Source: Draconibacterium sediminis
Lineage (GTDB): Bacteria; Bacteroidota; Bacteroidia; Bacteroidales; Prolixibacteraceae
NCBI RefSeq assembly: GCF_000949475.1
Contig: NZ_JRHC01000004.1
Coordinates: 124,001-188,000, forward strand
Reading direction: 5' to 3'
Length of the DNA stretch: 64,000 nucleotides
Below, piece by piece: positions 39,897-47,713 of the stretch (positions are counted from its first letter, which is position 1; each line of letters opens with the position of its first letter). The notes beneath the pieces are model-generated. The model had not been told where the DNA came from. It saw nothing but the letters and a program-made list of their open reading frames with translations, and did no database searches. Made by a program: the position numbers and the translations under genes.

Positions 39897-41003
39897 ATGA
39901 AAATTCAGGGGAAACATTATCATACTATTTGGGTTGACGCCGATGACCCAACAATTATTCAGGTAATCGATCAGCGGAAATTGCCTTTTGTATTCGAAAC
40001 TTTTGCCATGCGCTCGGCCGACGACGCTTTTTTTGCCATAAAAGAAATGGTGGTTCGTGGTGCGCCATTAATCGGGGTAACTGCGGCTTATGGCATGTAT
40101 CTGGCGCTTCTTCAGCTAAAATATGAAAATTGGGAAGAAGACTTGAACCGGGTAGCTGAGTATTTAAAATCATCGCGGCCAACAGCGGTAAATCTGGCTT
40201 TTGCTGTGGATGAAATGCTGGCCTTTATTCTGGCGAATAAGGATGACGCAGAATTGAACGAAAAGGCACTGGCCAAAGCCGGCGAGTTAAAACAGCAGGA
40301 AATAGAATTTAGCGATAAAATAGGAGAGTACGGGCTGGAACTGATCGAGGCTATTTATAAAAAGAAGGGCAGCACGGTGAATATTTTAACCCACTGCAAC
40401 GCCGGTTGGTTGGCTTGTATTGACTGGGGAACGGCAACTGCGCCCATTTATAAAGCGCATTTAAAAGGAATTCCGGTGCATGTTTGGGTAGACGAAACAC
40501 GCCCGCGAAACCAGGGAGCACGATTAACAGCTTACGAATTGGGCGAACAGGGAGTGCCGCACACGGTTATTCCCGACAATGCAGGTGGCCATTTAATGCA
40601 ACACGGCATGGTAGATATGGTAATTGTTGGCAGCGACCGAACAACTGTTACCGGCGATGTGGCCAATAAAATCGGAACGTATTTAAAAGCGCTGGCAGCT
40701 CACGATAATAACGTGCCTTTTTATGTGGCTTTGCCGTCAAGTACATTCGATTGGGAAATGAATGACGGAGTAAAGGAAATTCCCATCGAGCAACGTGCGG
40801 GCGGTGAGGTGGCAGAAATTGAAGGTTGGCATGATGAGCAGATAAAGTCGGTGCGTTTAATTCCTGAAAATAGTGAGGTTGCCAATTATGGTTTCGATGT
40901 AACTCCGGCGCGGCTGGTGAGTGGATTAATATCGGAACGTGGTATTTGTAAAGCTGATAAACAGAGTATTTTAAAAATGTATCCCGAGAAAATTAACAGA
41001 TAA
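39897..41003 (+). CDS. mtnA: S-methyl-5-thioribose-1-phosphate isomerase
   Basis: A 368-aa enzyme of methionine salvage that isomerises methylthioribose-1-phosphate to methylthioribulose-1-phosphate. It is homologous to eIF2B subunits. Family marks include MVVRGAPLIGVTAAYGMYLAL, SRPTAVNLAFAVDEM, NILTHCNAGWLA with the catalytic Cys, VWVDETRPRNQGARLTAYEL, DNAGGHLM and IVGSDRTTVTGDVANKIGTY with the catalytic Asp. The mtnP gene starts 4 bases after the stop, and the two catalyse adjacent steps. The later salvage genes (mtnB, C, D, K) are not in the window. Confidence 0.95.
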   Translation: MKIQGKHYHTIWVDADDPTIIQVIDQRKLPFVFETFAMRSADDAFFAIKEMVVRGAPLIGVTAAYGMYLALLQLKYENWEEDLNRVAEYLKSSRPTAVNLAFAVDEMLAFILANKDDAELNEKALAKAGELKQQEIEFSDKIGEYGLELIEAIYKKKGSTVNILTHCNAGWLACIDWGTATAPIYKAHLKGIPVHVWVDETRPRNQGARLTAYELGEQGVPHTVIPDNAGGHLMQHGMVDMVIVGSDRTTVTGDVANKIGTYLKALAAHDNNVPFYVALPSSTFDWEMNDGVKEIPIEQRAGGEVAEIEGWHDEQIKSVRLIPENSEVANYGFDVTPARLVSGLISERGICKADKQSILKMYPEKINR

Positions 41004-41007
41004 AGCT

Positions 41008-41760
41008 ATGAAGAAAATTGCAATAATAGGAGGTTCCGGCCTGGAAGATCCTGCTATCCTGAAAGATGTAACAGAGGTAAGTGTTGAAACGCCATATGGC
41101 ACGCCTTCATCGTCGTTTAAATGCGGCAAAATTGGTGGCGTTGAAGTGGCTATTTTATCGAGGCATGGCCGAGATCATTCGATTCCGCCCTCGGCAGTGA
41201 ATAACCGGGCCAACATCTGGGCCATAAAAGAACTGGGATGCACACACATTTTGGCCACCACCGCATGCGGAAGTCTTCGTTTGGAGATTGGCCGCGGCGA
41301 CATTGTGATGCTCGATCAGTTTATTGATTTTACCCGCTTCCGGAAAAACAGCTTTGTGGAAGAATTTGAAGATGGAAAACTTAACCACCCGGCAATGGCA
41401 GATCCGTTTAACTGGCACCTGCGTCGTGCTTTAATTGAAAATGCCAAAGATTTGGACCTTGCATTTCATAAATGCGGAACGGTAATAACTATTGAAGGAC
41501 CGCGCTTTTCAACACGTGCCGAATCGAATATGTTTCGTATGTGGGGCGCCGATGTTATAAATATGTCGACAGCACCCGAGTGTGCACTGGCTAATGAGCT
41601 GGAAATACCGTATGCGGCAGTGGCTCTTAGTACCGACTACGATTGTTGGAATGTGGATGAAGCGCCTGTTACTTGGGAAGAGGTGTTGAAAGTATTTAAT
41701 GAGAATGTTAGGCACGTAATTGCGCTGCTGCAAAACACGATCGCATCGCTGCAAAAATAG
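41008..41760 (+). CDS. mtnP: S-methyl-5'-thioadenosine phosphorylase (purine nucleoside phosphorylase family)
   Basis: A 250-aa enzyme that phosphorolyses methylthioadenosine to adenine and methylthioribose-1-phosphate, the substrate of the preceding mtnA product. Motifs are IIGGSGLEDP with the phosphate loop, LSRHGRDHSIPPSAVNNRANIWAIKELG, TTACGSL, EGPRFSTRAES, VINMSTAPECALANE and STDYDCW, in which the Asp favours 6-aminopurines. Methylthioinosine phosphorylases look similar, so some substrate uncertainty remains; linkage to mtnA favours methylthioadenosine. A terminator follows at 41910. Confidence 0.93.
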   Translation: MKKIAIIGGSGLEDPAILKDVTEVSVETPYGTPSSSFKCGKIGGVEVAILSRHGRDHSIPPSAVNNRANIWAIKELGCTHILATTACGSLRLEIGRGDIVMLDQFIDFTRFRKNSFVEEFEDGKLNHPAMADPFNWHLRRALIENAKDLDLAFHKCGTVITIEGPRFSTRAESNMFRMWGADVINMSTAPECALANELEIPYAAVALSTDYDCWNVDEAPVTWEEVLKVFNENVRHVIALLQNTIASLQK

Positions 41761-41909
41761 TATGTATTGAATGGTTTTTTGGCATTTTTGGCACAGCATT
41801 TGTAAAACCTGATACAACTGCCTCAATGCCATGAAACGCAGTTTTTATAACCGTTCAGTTAATACTAAATATTTCAGCCAACTTTGATTGTTTGGCTATT
41901 CAGTTTCCG

Positions 41910-41938
41910 GCGGCACTCAACAGAATGCCGCTTTTTTT
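41910..41938 (+). terminator. Intrinsic terminator downstream of mtnP
   Basis: GCGGCA (41910-41915) pairs with TGCCGC (41926-41931) around a 10-base loop, followed by seven T residues. It lies 150 bases past the mtnP stop; the stretch before it shows no gene. Confidence 0.8.
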
Positions 41939-41962
41939 ATGCGGGCATATTGCATAAAATAA

Positions 41963-41994
41963 CAAAGCCGGTACAACTAAATGCACCGGCTTTG
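41963..41994 (-). terminator. Terminator of the acidic secreted protein gene
   Basis: CAAAGCCGGT (41963-41972) pairs perfectly with ACCGGCTTTG (41985-41994). Leftward, the stem is followed by TTATTTTATG. It starts 23 bases past the stop of the gene at 42017. Confidence 0.82.
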
Positions 41995-42016
41995 CTGTTT
42001 CTGAAATTGTATTGAA

Positions 42017-42931
42017 TTAGTTTTCTTCCTCAATATTCTCTTCCACTTCCACATCAACTTTCATCTCACCATCTTTTTTTGTTTTTTTGATGATGATCTT
42101 TTTGCCGTCTTTTTCAATTACCTGTGTGTCTTCGTCGCTTTCCTCAACAGTCCAGGTTTTGCCGTTTTCCAAAATTTCAACATGGCCTTCATCGTCGGCA
42201 ATTACTTTAATTCTTTTGGTCATATTCGGCATTCCTTCGTGAATGATCATTGGCGCTGCGCCACTGTTGTGCATAATAATTTCTTCGTGCACCTCAACAT
42301 CCTCTTCACTTGGTTTTTCGCGCACGATCACAATCTTTTCTTTTCCGTTTTTCAGTTCTTTTTTCTCGAACGAAATAATGCCCGGATCACTCAGGTCGAT
42401 CACATTTCCACTTTTTTGTTTGTTGATGCGAATAACTTTAGGACTGGCTGAGCCCGGCTTGCCAAATAGCATTTCGTTACCATTTTTGCTGTGCCACTTC
42501 ATAATGTCAGAAGATACGTTGTCCGAAATTACTTTCATCATGATGTGTTTTGCCGAGTCGCCGTCGTTGGTTCTAAACTCGTATGTCATTGGCTTTGAGG
42601 CTCCGTCTCCCTTTAGTATAAATACATTCCCGTTTTCGTCGCTTTCCACATCAATGTCAAAGTCCATGTCAAAATCGAAATCCTCTTCCGAAATCCAACT
42701 CAAGGCTTTGCCGCCTCCAATTGTGTCGCCATTCCACACAAAAACCTGGTTGGCTTCAATTACCGTGTCGACTTCCATTTTTTTGCCATCGTCTCCAATC
42801 TTCACCATTTTAATGTGTTTCTTCTCCTTTTTAGTTTTTGGAGGATCCTGCGGAGCTTCGTTAATTGAAATGGCAGATGAGAAAAATAAGGCAAGGGCTA
42901 AAATTCCGGTAAGTGATAGTACTTGTTTCAT
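42017..42931 (-). CDS. Highly charged secreted protein of unknown function, divergent from a two-component system
   Basis: A 304-aa protein with a signal peptide (MKQVLSLTGILALALFFSSA). It has repeated short beta motifs with alternating acidic and basic residues. An Asp/Phe-rich run at about residues 84-99 starts EEDFDFDMDFDIDVESDE, and the end is Glu/Lys-rich (KKTKKDGEMKVDVEVEENIEEE). Several segments (MVKIGDDGKKMEV, VIADDEGHVEILENGKTW, TQVIEKDGKKIIIKK) look like repeats of a G-K/G-N hairpin module. No family is recognised. The divergent histidine kinase at 43103 carries a very similar Asp/Phe-rich run in its sensor, and the two promoters flank a set of direct repeats, so a functional link is likely. 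Confidence 0.8.
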   Translation of the reverse strand: MKQVLSLTGILALALFFSSAISINEAPQDPPKTKKEKKHIKMVKIGDDGKKMEVDTVIEANQVFVWNGDTIGGGKALSWISEEDFDFDMDFDIDVESDENGNVFILKGDGASKPMTYEFRTNDGDSAKHIMMKVISDNVSSDIMKWHSKNGNEMLFGKPGSASPKVIRINKQKSGNVIDLSDPGIISFEKKELKNGKEKIVIVREKPSEEDVEVHEEIIMHNSGAAPMIIHEGMPNMTKRIKVIADDEGHVEILENGKTWTVEESDEDTQVIEKDGKKIIIKKTKKDGEMKVDVEVEENIEEEN

Positions 42932-42995
42932 GTCGTTAAATTATTTTGTTTTACGTTTGATTCGGTTCGCTAAAATCAATTTCTGAATCACGAAA

Positions 42996-43003
42996 CAAAT
43001 ATA
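42996..43003 (-). promoter_or_regulatory. -7 box for the acidic secreted protein gene
   Basis: The minus strand reads TATATTTG (TAnnTTTG), 65 bases upstream of the start codon at 42931. Its -33 region would touch the first GTTAAA repeat at 43027. Confidence 0.55.
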
Positions 43004-43026
43004 GGGTGAGGGCTGTCAATCAATCC

Positions 43027-43064
43027 GTTAAAGGCCGGTTAAAATCTGTTAAGGAAAAGTTAAA
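43027..43064 (+). promoter_or_regulatory. Four phased GTTAAA direct repeats, likely OmpR/PhoB-type operator
   Basis: GTTAAA, GTTAAA, GTTAAG and GTTAAA begin at 43027, 43038, 43048 and 43059, a spacing of 11, 10 and 11 bases, one helical turn. The unit GTTAAAATCTG is repeated in full at 43038-43048 and 43059-43069. Tandem half-sites with this period are how winged-helix OmpR-family regulators bind (compare the CpxR box GTAAA-N5-GTAAA). The array lies between two divergent -7 boxes, so it could control both the secreted protein and the kinase/regulator operon. Confidence 0.65.
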
Positions 43065-43090
43065 ATCTGCAATCGGCATGGGTAAATGCC

Positions 43091-43098
43091 TATATTTG
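43091..43098 (+). promoter_or_regulatory. -7 box for the histidine kinase operon
   Basis: TATATTTG matches TAnnTTTG and lies only 4 bases before the kinase ATG (43103), which implies a leaderless or nearly leaderless mRNA. The direct repeats end about 22 bases upstream, where a -33 element would be, as expected for an activator site. Confidence 0.5.
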
Positions 43099-43102
43099 AA
43101 GC

Positions 43103-44857
43103 ATGAACAGAAAGCTTTTTACCGGATTAATCGTTTTGATGGGCATCTCCATTTTGGGGATTATTGCCGTTCAACTGGTGTGGATGAACAACGCCATCAG
43201 GGTAAAAAACGAGATGTTTGAACGAGGTGTTAACCAGGCGCTACAGCAAACCGTAAGCCGTTTGGAAGATCTGCATAATCTTGGTGTGGTAAACGAAATG
43301 GTGTTTGCCGGTGACTCAATCGATTTGCTTCAGGATTTTGATTTCGATGTTGAATTTGATTCCGATTCGGACAATACGATGAGATGGAATGTTTTGCCGG
43401 GTAAAACACGAGTTTTTCGGCAGCGTACCGACTCCACCCGACGCCCGGTAAAGATCATTCGCGAATTTGCACCCGACAATGATGAGGCCCGCATTGAAAT
43501 TCATATTGATAATGATTCCGACAGTCGTAAAGTGCAGTCGTACACGTATAATTTAAGCAGTTCTACTTCAGGGAAAAGCCATGTGGTAATTGCCGGCGAT
43601 AATCCGGAGCCGGGAAGTGTTGTATTTGTAAAAAGCGACACAATTATAAGAAGTGCCGACTCGCTTTACACCATTAGTACGGTAAAGATCGACTCGCTGC
43701 TTACTGATCTGGATACCTTCCAGATTCTGGCTCCCGATATCTCAAAACGTGTAAAACTTAAAGCTACCAGCCTGAAACGAATGGCCAACAAAGTGGTTAC
43801 AGAAGTTGCCACCTGGGACGTGCGTCAAATTGATGAAGACCTGATTTACGAAGTGCTAAAAAAAGAGTTGGACGAAAACAATATCCCACTCGATTTTGAA
43901 TACGGAATTTTTCGTGGTGATGAGTTAAGTTTCCCAAAACCGGTAACCGATTCATTAGAGGTGGCTAACACCATTTTTCAGGCCCAGCTTTATCCCAACG
44001 ATATTTTCCAGAAAGACATAAAATTAGCCGTTGTATTCCCCGGCCGTGACAGTTTTATTTATCGCTCGCTAAACTGGTTGCTGATAGCTTCCTTTTTATT
44101 CTCGCTGATCATCTTGATGACTTTTGCCCTCAGTATTTTTTATATTATTCGGCAAAAGAAAATTTCCGAGATGAAATCAGATTTCATCAATAACATGACC
44201 CACGAGTTTAAAACACCAATTGCAACAATTTCGGTGGCGACTGATTCGATTACTAATCAGAAAGTGCTGGGCGATCCGGAGCGCATAAAATATTTTGCGG
44301 GTATGATTAAAAAGGAAAATACCCGCATGAACCGTCAGGTGGAGGATATTCTTACCATTGCGCGATTGGATAAAAAGGATTTTGAATTTCATTGGGAAAC
44401 CATTGATGTGCACGAGTTGATCAGCGACGCCGTTCAGGGAATTAAACTGCAGGTTGAAAAACGTGGCGGAAAGATTGACCTGGATTTAAAAGCCATTAAT
44501 TCAATGGTGACGACCGACCGGATTCATTGTACAAATGTAGTTTATAACCTGATAGACAATGCCAATAAATATTCCGGCGATGCACCTGAGATTACCGTGT
44601 CAACCGCAAATCAGCAAAAGGGAGTGGTGGTTTCGGTAAGCGATAAAGGAATTGGAATGAGCAAGGCGGTTCAGGCAAAAATCTTTGAGCGTTTTTACCG
44701 CCAAACCAGTGGAAATATTCACAACGTAAAAGGTTTTGGGCTGGGATTGAGTTATGTAAAAGCCGTGCTGGAAGCGAATCGCGGAACCATTTCGGTGAGC
44801 AGCGAACCCGGCAAGGGAAGCAAATTTGATGTATTTTTACCTTTTGTGAGGGAGTAA
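43103..44857 (+). CDS. Sensor histidine kinase (HisKA type)
   Basis: A 584-aa inner-membrane kinase: first membrane segment about 5-27, extracytoplasmic sensor about 28-320, second segment about 322-349. HisKA follows, with phosphoacceptor His367 in NNMTHEFKTPIA, then an ATPase domain with N-box VVYNLIDNANKYS, DKGIGMS and GFGLGLSYVKAV. The sensor is unusual in carrying an Asp/Phe-rich run (about 78-91, DFDFDVEFDSDSD) that closely resembles one in the divergently encoded secreted protein. The response regulator gene starts at the base after this stop codon. Probably autoregulated through the repeats at 43027. Confidence 0.93.
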   Translation: MNRKLFTGLIVLMGISILGIIAVQLVWMNNAIRVKNEMFERGVNQALQQTVSRLEDLHNLGVVNEMVFAGDSIDLLQDFDFDVEFDSDSDNTMRWNVLPGKTRVFRQRTDSTRRPVKIIREFAPDNDEARIEIHIDNDSDSRKVQSYTYNLSSSTSGKSHVVIAGDNPEPGSVVFVKSDTIIRSADSLYTISTVKIDSLLTDLDTFQILAPDISKRVKLKATSLKRMANKVVTEVATWDVRQIDEDLIYEVLKKELDENNIPLDFEYGIFRGDELSFPKPVTDSLEVANTIFQAQLYPNDIFQKDIKLAVVFPGRDSFIYRSLNWLLIASFLFSLIILMTFALSIFYIIRQKKISEMKSDFINNMTHEFKTPIATISVATDSITNQKVLGDPERIKYFAGMIKKENTRMNRQVEDILTIARLDKKDFEFHWETIDVHELISDAVQGIKLQVEKRGGKIDLDLKAINSMVTTDRIHCTNVVYNLIDNANKYSGDAPEITVSTANQQKGVVVSVSDKGIGMSKAVQAKIFERFYRQTSGNIHNVKGFGLGLSYVKAVLEANRGTISVSSEPGKGSKFDVFLPFVRE

Positions 44858-45550
44858 ATGAGCAAAGCACAACACATATTTCTGGTGGAAGACGACCTGA
44901 GTTTTGGGGCGGTTTTAAAATCGTACCTCGAGTTGAACGACTACGAAGTAACCTGGGTTGACGACGGAAAATATGCGGTGGATAAATTCAAATCCGGGTC
45001 TTTTCAAATTTGTATTTTGGATGTAATGTTGCCCAATATCGATGGGTTTACCATTGGCACAGAAATAAGAAAACTTGACGCAAATATCCCAATGGTTTTT
45101 CTTACCGCAAAAACGCTGAAGGAAGATATTTTGAAAGGCTACAATGTGGGAGCCGATGATTATATAACCAAACCTTTTGATACCGAAGTGTTACTGTGTA
45201 AAATTCAGGCGATTATAAAACGGCAATCGGTGCAGCCGGTAAATGATGAAACTGTTTTTTCTATTGGCGTGTACGAGTTTGATTCAAAACTGCGGGTAAT
45301 CAGCAGTAACGGGAATAAACAAAAGTTGTCGCCAAAAGAAGCCGATTTGCTGAAATTACTCTGTCAAAACAAAAACGAACTGCTATCGCGCGAAACGGCA
45401 CTTCGCAAGATTTGGGGCGAAGACGGTTATTTTACCGCCCGCAGCATGGACGTTTTTATTACCAAACTGCGCAAATATCTGAAGGACGATCCGAACATCG
45501 AGATCAAGAATATTCATGGCAGCGGATTTCTTTTGGAAGTAAATTCTTAA
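44858..45550 (+). CDS. OmpR/PhoB-family response regulator
   Basis: A 230-aa regulator: receiver (about 1-120) with acidic pair VEDDLS, phosphoacceptor Asp55 in CILDVMLPN, Thr in VFLTAKT and Lys in YITKPFD. The winged-helix DNA-binding domain (about 130-228) has KQKLSPKEADLLKLLCQNKNELLSR and SMDVFITKLRKYLKDDP. The ATG directly follows the kinase TAA, so the pair is one operon and cognate. Winged-helix regulators bind tandem direct repeats, which fits the array at 43027-43064. Confidence 0.95.
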   Translation: MSKAQHIFLVEDDLSFGAVLKSYLELNDYEVTWVDDGKYAVDKFKSGSFQICILDVMLPNIDGFTIGTEIRKLDANIPMVFLTAKTLKEDILKGYNVGADDYITKPFDTEVLLCKIQAIIKRQSVQPVNDETVFSIGVYEFDSKLRVISSNGNKQKLSPKEADLLKLLCQNKNELLSRETALRKIWGEDGYFTARSMDVFITKLRKYLKDDPNIEIKNIHGSGFLLEVNS

Positions 45551-45664
45551 CAGAACGCTGATGACGCTGATCTAGAATGATTACCGCAGATCGGTCGATT
45601 AAAATCTCAAATAGCTGTTTTTTCAGAATTCCTCTTTCTATCTTTAGGTTTCAAATTAAAAAAT

Positions 45665-46366
45665 ATGAGTGGAAGTAAAATTGCTGTTGTAACAGGAGCA
45701 GGAAAAGGAATTGGTAAAGCCGTAGCCACAGGACTTGCGCAGCTGGGCTACCAAACCATTCTGGTGGGCCGAAATAAACAAAACCTTGAGCAAGTGGCGC
45801 AAGAGATTGAGAGTACTGCAAAAGTATTGCAGCTCGATATTACCGATAAGCCAGCCGTAAAAGGAGCGATTGCAAAAATTGTTTCGGAAAATGGAAGCAT
45901 CGATATTTTGGTAAATAATGCAGGAATTTATTATGATGGGACAGTGGATATTTCTGATGATGACTTTGAGAAAATGCTGGAGACCAATCTAAGAGCTCAG
46001 TTTTCACTGTTGAAAGAAGTTGTTCCGGTAATGAAAGCACAAAAATCCGGTTACATTTTTAATGTGGCATCGCGAGCGGGGAAAGTTGGTTTTGCCGGAA
46101 GTGGAGCTTACAGTGCCTCGAAATTCGGATTGGTTGGTTTAAGCGAATCGCTTTACCGCGAGTTAAATCCGCTGGGAATAAAAGTTACGGCTTTGTGCCC
46201 CGGCTGGGTAAACACCGAAATGGCTTTTGATGCCGGAACACCTTTGGAAAGTGAGGAGATGATTCAACCCAACGACCTGTTTAAAACTATCGAATGGTTG
46301 CTGCAGCTTTCTCCCGGAGCCTGTGTACAAGAAGTAATTTTAGAATCGCCAAACAGTATAAGTTAA
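45665..46366 (+). CDS. Short-chain dehydrogenase/reductase (SDR)
   Basis: A 233-aa classical SDR with the NAD(P) motif TGAGKGIGKA, LDITD, NNAGIYYDG and the catalytic pair in GAYSASKFG (Tyr and Lys), with the catalytic Ser in NVASRAG. CPGWVNTEM after the active site is usual. The N-terminal Arg after beta-2 (LVGRNK) suggests NADPH preference. Sepiapterin-reductase-like and 3-oxoacyl-ACP-reductase-like enzymes share this pattern, so the substrate is open. It starts a rightward set with the MazG-like gene, 4 bases downstream. Confidence 0.9.
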   Translation: MSGSKIAVVTGAGKGIGKAVATGLAQLGYQTILVGRNKQNLEQVAQEIESTAKVLQLDITDKPAVKGAIAKIVSENGSIDILVNNAGIYYDGTVDISDDDFEKMLETNLRAQFSLLKEVVPVMKAQKSGYIFNVASRAGKVGFAGSGAYSASKFGLVGLSESLYRELNPLGIKVTALCPGWVNTEMAFDAGTPLESEEMIQPNDLFKTIEWLLQLSPGACVQEVILESPNSIS

Positions 46367-46370
46367 AAAC

Positions 46371-46694
46371 ATGCCTACATTAAAAGATCAACCACAACTT
46401 GCCGATTTTCAAAACTATGTTACCGGATTGGAACAGGAGCGGGGCTTTTCCACGCAAACTACCATCGATAAGTGCCTGTTGTTGGGCGAAGAGGTAGGCG
46501 AACTATTTAAAGCCGTTCGAAAATCGGAAGGATTGCTAGTAGATTCAAATTCCAATTTCCCCGAAATTGCCGATGAGCTGGCAGACATTTTTATTTATTT
46601 GTGTGCCATTGCCAACCGTAAGGGCATTGATCTGGAAGAGGCTTTTCGCAGCAAAGAGGAAAAGAATAAAAAGCGTATTTGGGAAATTATATAA
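46371..46694 (+). CDS. MazG-like nucleotide pyrophosphohydrolase
   Basis: A 107-aa all-alpha NTP pyrophosphatase. The metal-binding pattern is LLLGEEVGELFKAV (EExxE) and, later, EIADELADIFIYLCAIANRKG (ExxxD). It is a single MazG domain, the size of house-cleaning enzymes that hydrolyse non-canonical nucleotides such as dCTP analogues or 8-oxo-dGTP. It is packed between the SDR (4 bases upstream) and the yiaK-like gene (no gap downstream), so it is co-transcribed. The exact nucleotide is unknown. Confidence 0.88.
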   Translation: MPTLKDQPQLADFQNYVTGLEQERGFSTQTTIDKCLLLGEEVGELFKAVRKSEGLLVDSNSNFPEIADELADIFIYLCAIANRKGIDLEEAFRSKEEKNKKRIWEII

Positions 46695-47702
46695 ATGAAG
46701 ACAATAAGAATTCCATATGCTGAGATGCGAGCGGAGTTTACCCGCATCCTTCTTAAAAACAATTTCTCTGAAGAAAGGGCTGAAAATTGTGCCGAAATAT
46801 TTGCCACAAACAGTCTGGAAGGAATTTATTCGCACGGCGTTTATCGTTTTTCCCGTTTTGTCGATTATGTCCGAAAAGGATTTGTAATACCCGATGCTGA
46901 ACCCGAAAAACATAGTGGCGTAGGAGCCATTGAACAATGGAACGGCAATCTCGGCCCCGGCCCTCTCAATGCAGAGTTTTGCACCAGGCAGGCAATGAAA
47001 CTGGCTTCGGATAATGGGATTGGATGCGTAGCAATTGCCAACACCAACCATTGGATGCGAGGCGGTACCTACGGGTGGCAGGCTGCCCGAAAAGGTTATG
47101 TCTTTATCGGATGGACGAATACCGAGAGAAATATGCCGGCATGGGGAGCAAAAGAAAGCCGACTGGGGAATAACCCCATGGTTTTTGCCGTTCCTTTTGG
47201 AACCGAAGCCATTGTTTTGGATTTCGCCATGACACAGTTTTCATATGGAAAAATTGAAGCACTAAAAACAGAAGGAAAAGAACTTCCTTTTGCCGGAGGT
47301 TTCAATAAAAACAATGAGCTAACCAACAGGCCGGATGAAATTCTTGAAACGATGCGAGGATTGCCGATTGGTTATTGGAAAGGTGCCGGATTATCATTGT
47401 TGCTAGATATATTGGCAACCATTTTATCGGCGGGATTATCAACCAGTGAATTAAGCAAAAGAGAAAAAGAACATGGTGTTTCGCAGGTTTTTATAGCTAT
47501 TGACTTGAAGAAACTAAAGAACTATCCCTCCATTGAAAGTACGATCTCTGCGATAATTGATGATTTTAAAGCCTCATCAACGATAACTGACGGTGCACAA
47601 ATTCGCTATCCGGGAGAACGGGTTATCACTACCCGAAACGAGAATTTAAAACACGGAATTCCGGTGGAGAAATTAACCTGGGAAATGATTCAGCAGATGT
47701 AA
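46695..47702 (+). CDS. yiaK: 3-dehydro-L-gulonate 2-dehydrogenase (YiaK, Ldh2/MDH family)
   Basis: A 335-aa NADH-dependent oxidoreductase of the type II malate/L-lactate dehydrogenase family. It is collinear with E. coli YiaK as I remember it: EGIYSHGVYRFSRFVDYV, GAIEQWNGNLGPGPLNA, GIGCVAIANTNHWMRGGTYGWQAARKGY, PAWGAKESRLGNNPMVFAVP, GLPIGYWKGAGLSLLLDILATILSAG and GVSQVFIAID. YiaK reduces 2,3-diketo-L-gulonate in ascorbate/lyxose catabolism. No other yia/ula pathway genes are nearby, so the physiological substrate may differ. Convergent with the LytTR gene, 11 bases away, with no terminator. Confidence 0.87.
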   Translation: MKTIRIPYAEMRAEFTRILLKNNFSEERAENCAEIFATNSLEGIYSHGVYRFSRFVDYVRKGFVIPDAEPEKHSGVGAIEQWNGNLGPGPLNAEFCTRQAMKLASDNGIGCVAIANTNHWMRGGTYGWQAARKGYVFIGWTNTERNMPAWGAKESRLGNNPMVFAVPFGTEAIVLDFAMTQFSYGKIEALKTEGKELPFAGGFNKNNELTNRPDEILETMRGLPIGYWKGAGLSLLLDILATILSAGLSTSELSKREKEHGVSQVFIAIDLKKLKNYPSIESTISAIIDDFKASSTITDGAQIRYPGERVITTRNENLKHGIPVEKLTWEMIQQM

Positions 47703-47713
47703 GTTTACTTTTA

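Noticed and set aside
45551-45596. CGCTGATGACGCTGAT direct repeat after the OmpR-type regulator gene
   Set aside because: It resembles common short intergenic filler in this group, but with one copy and no structure there is too little to list it as a feature.
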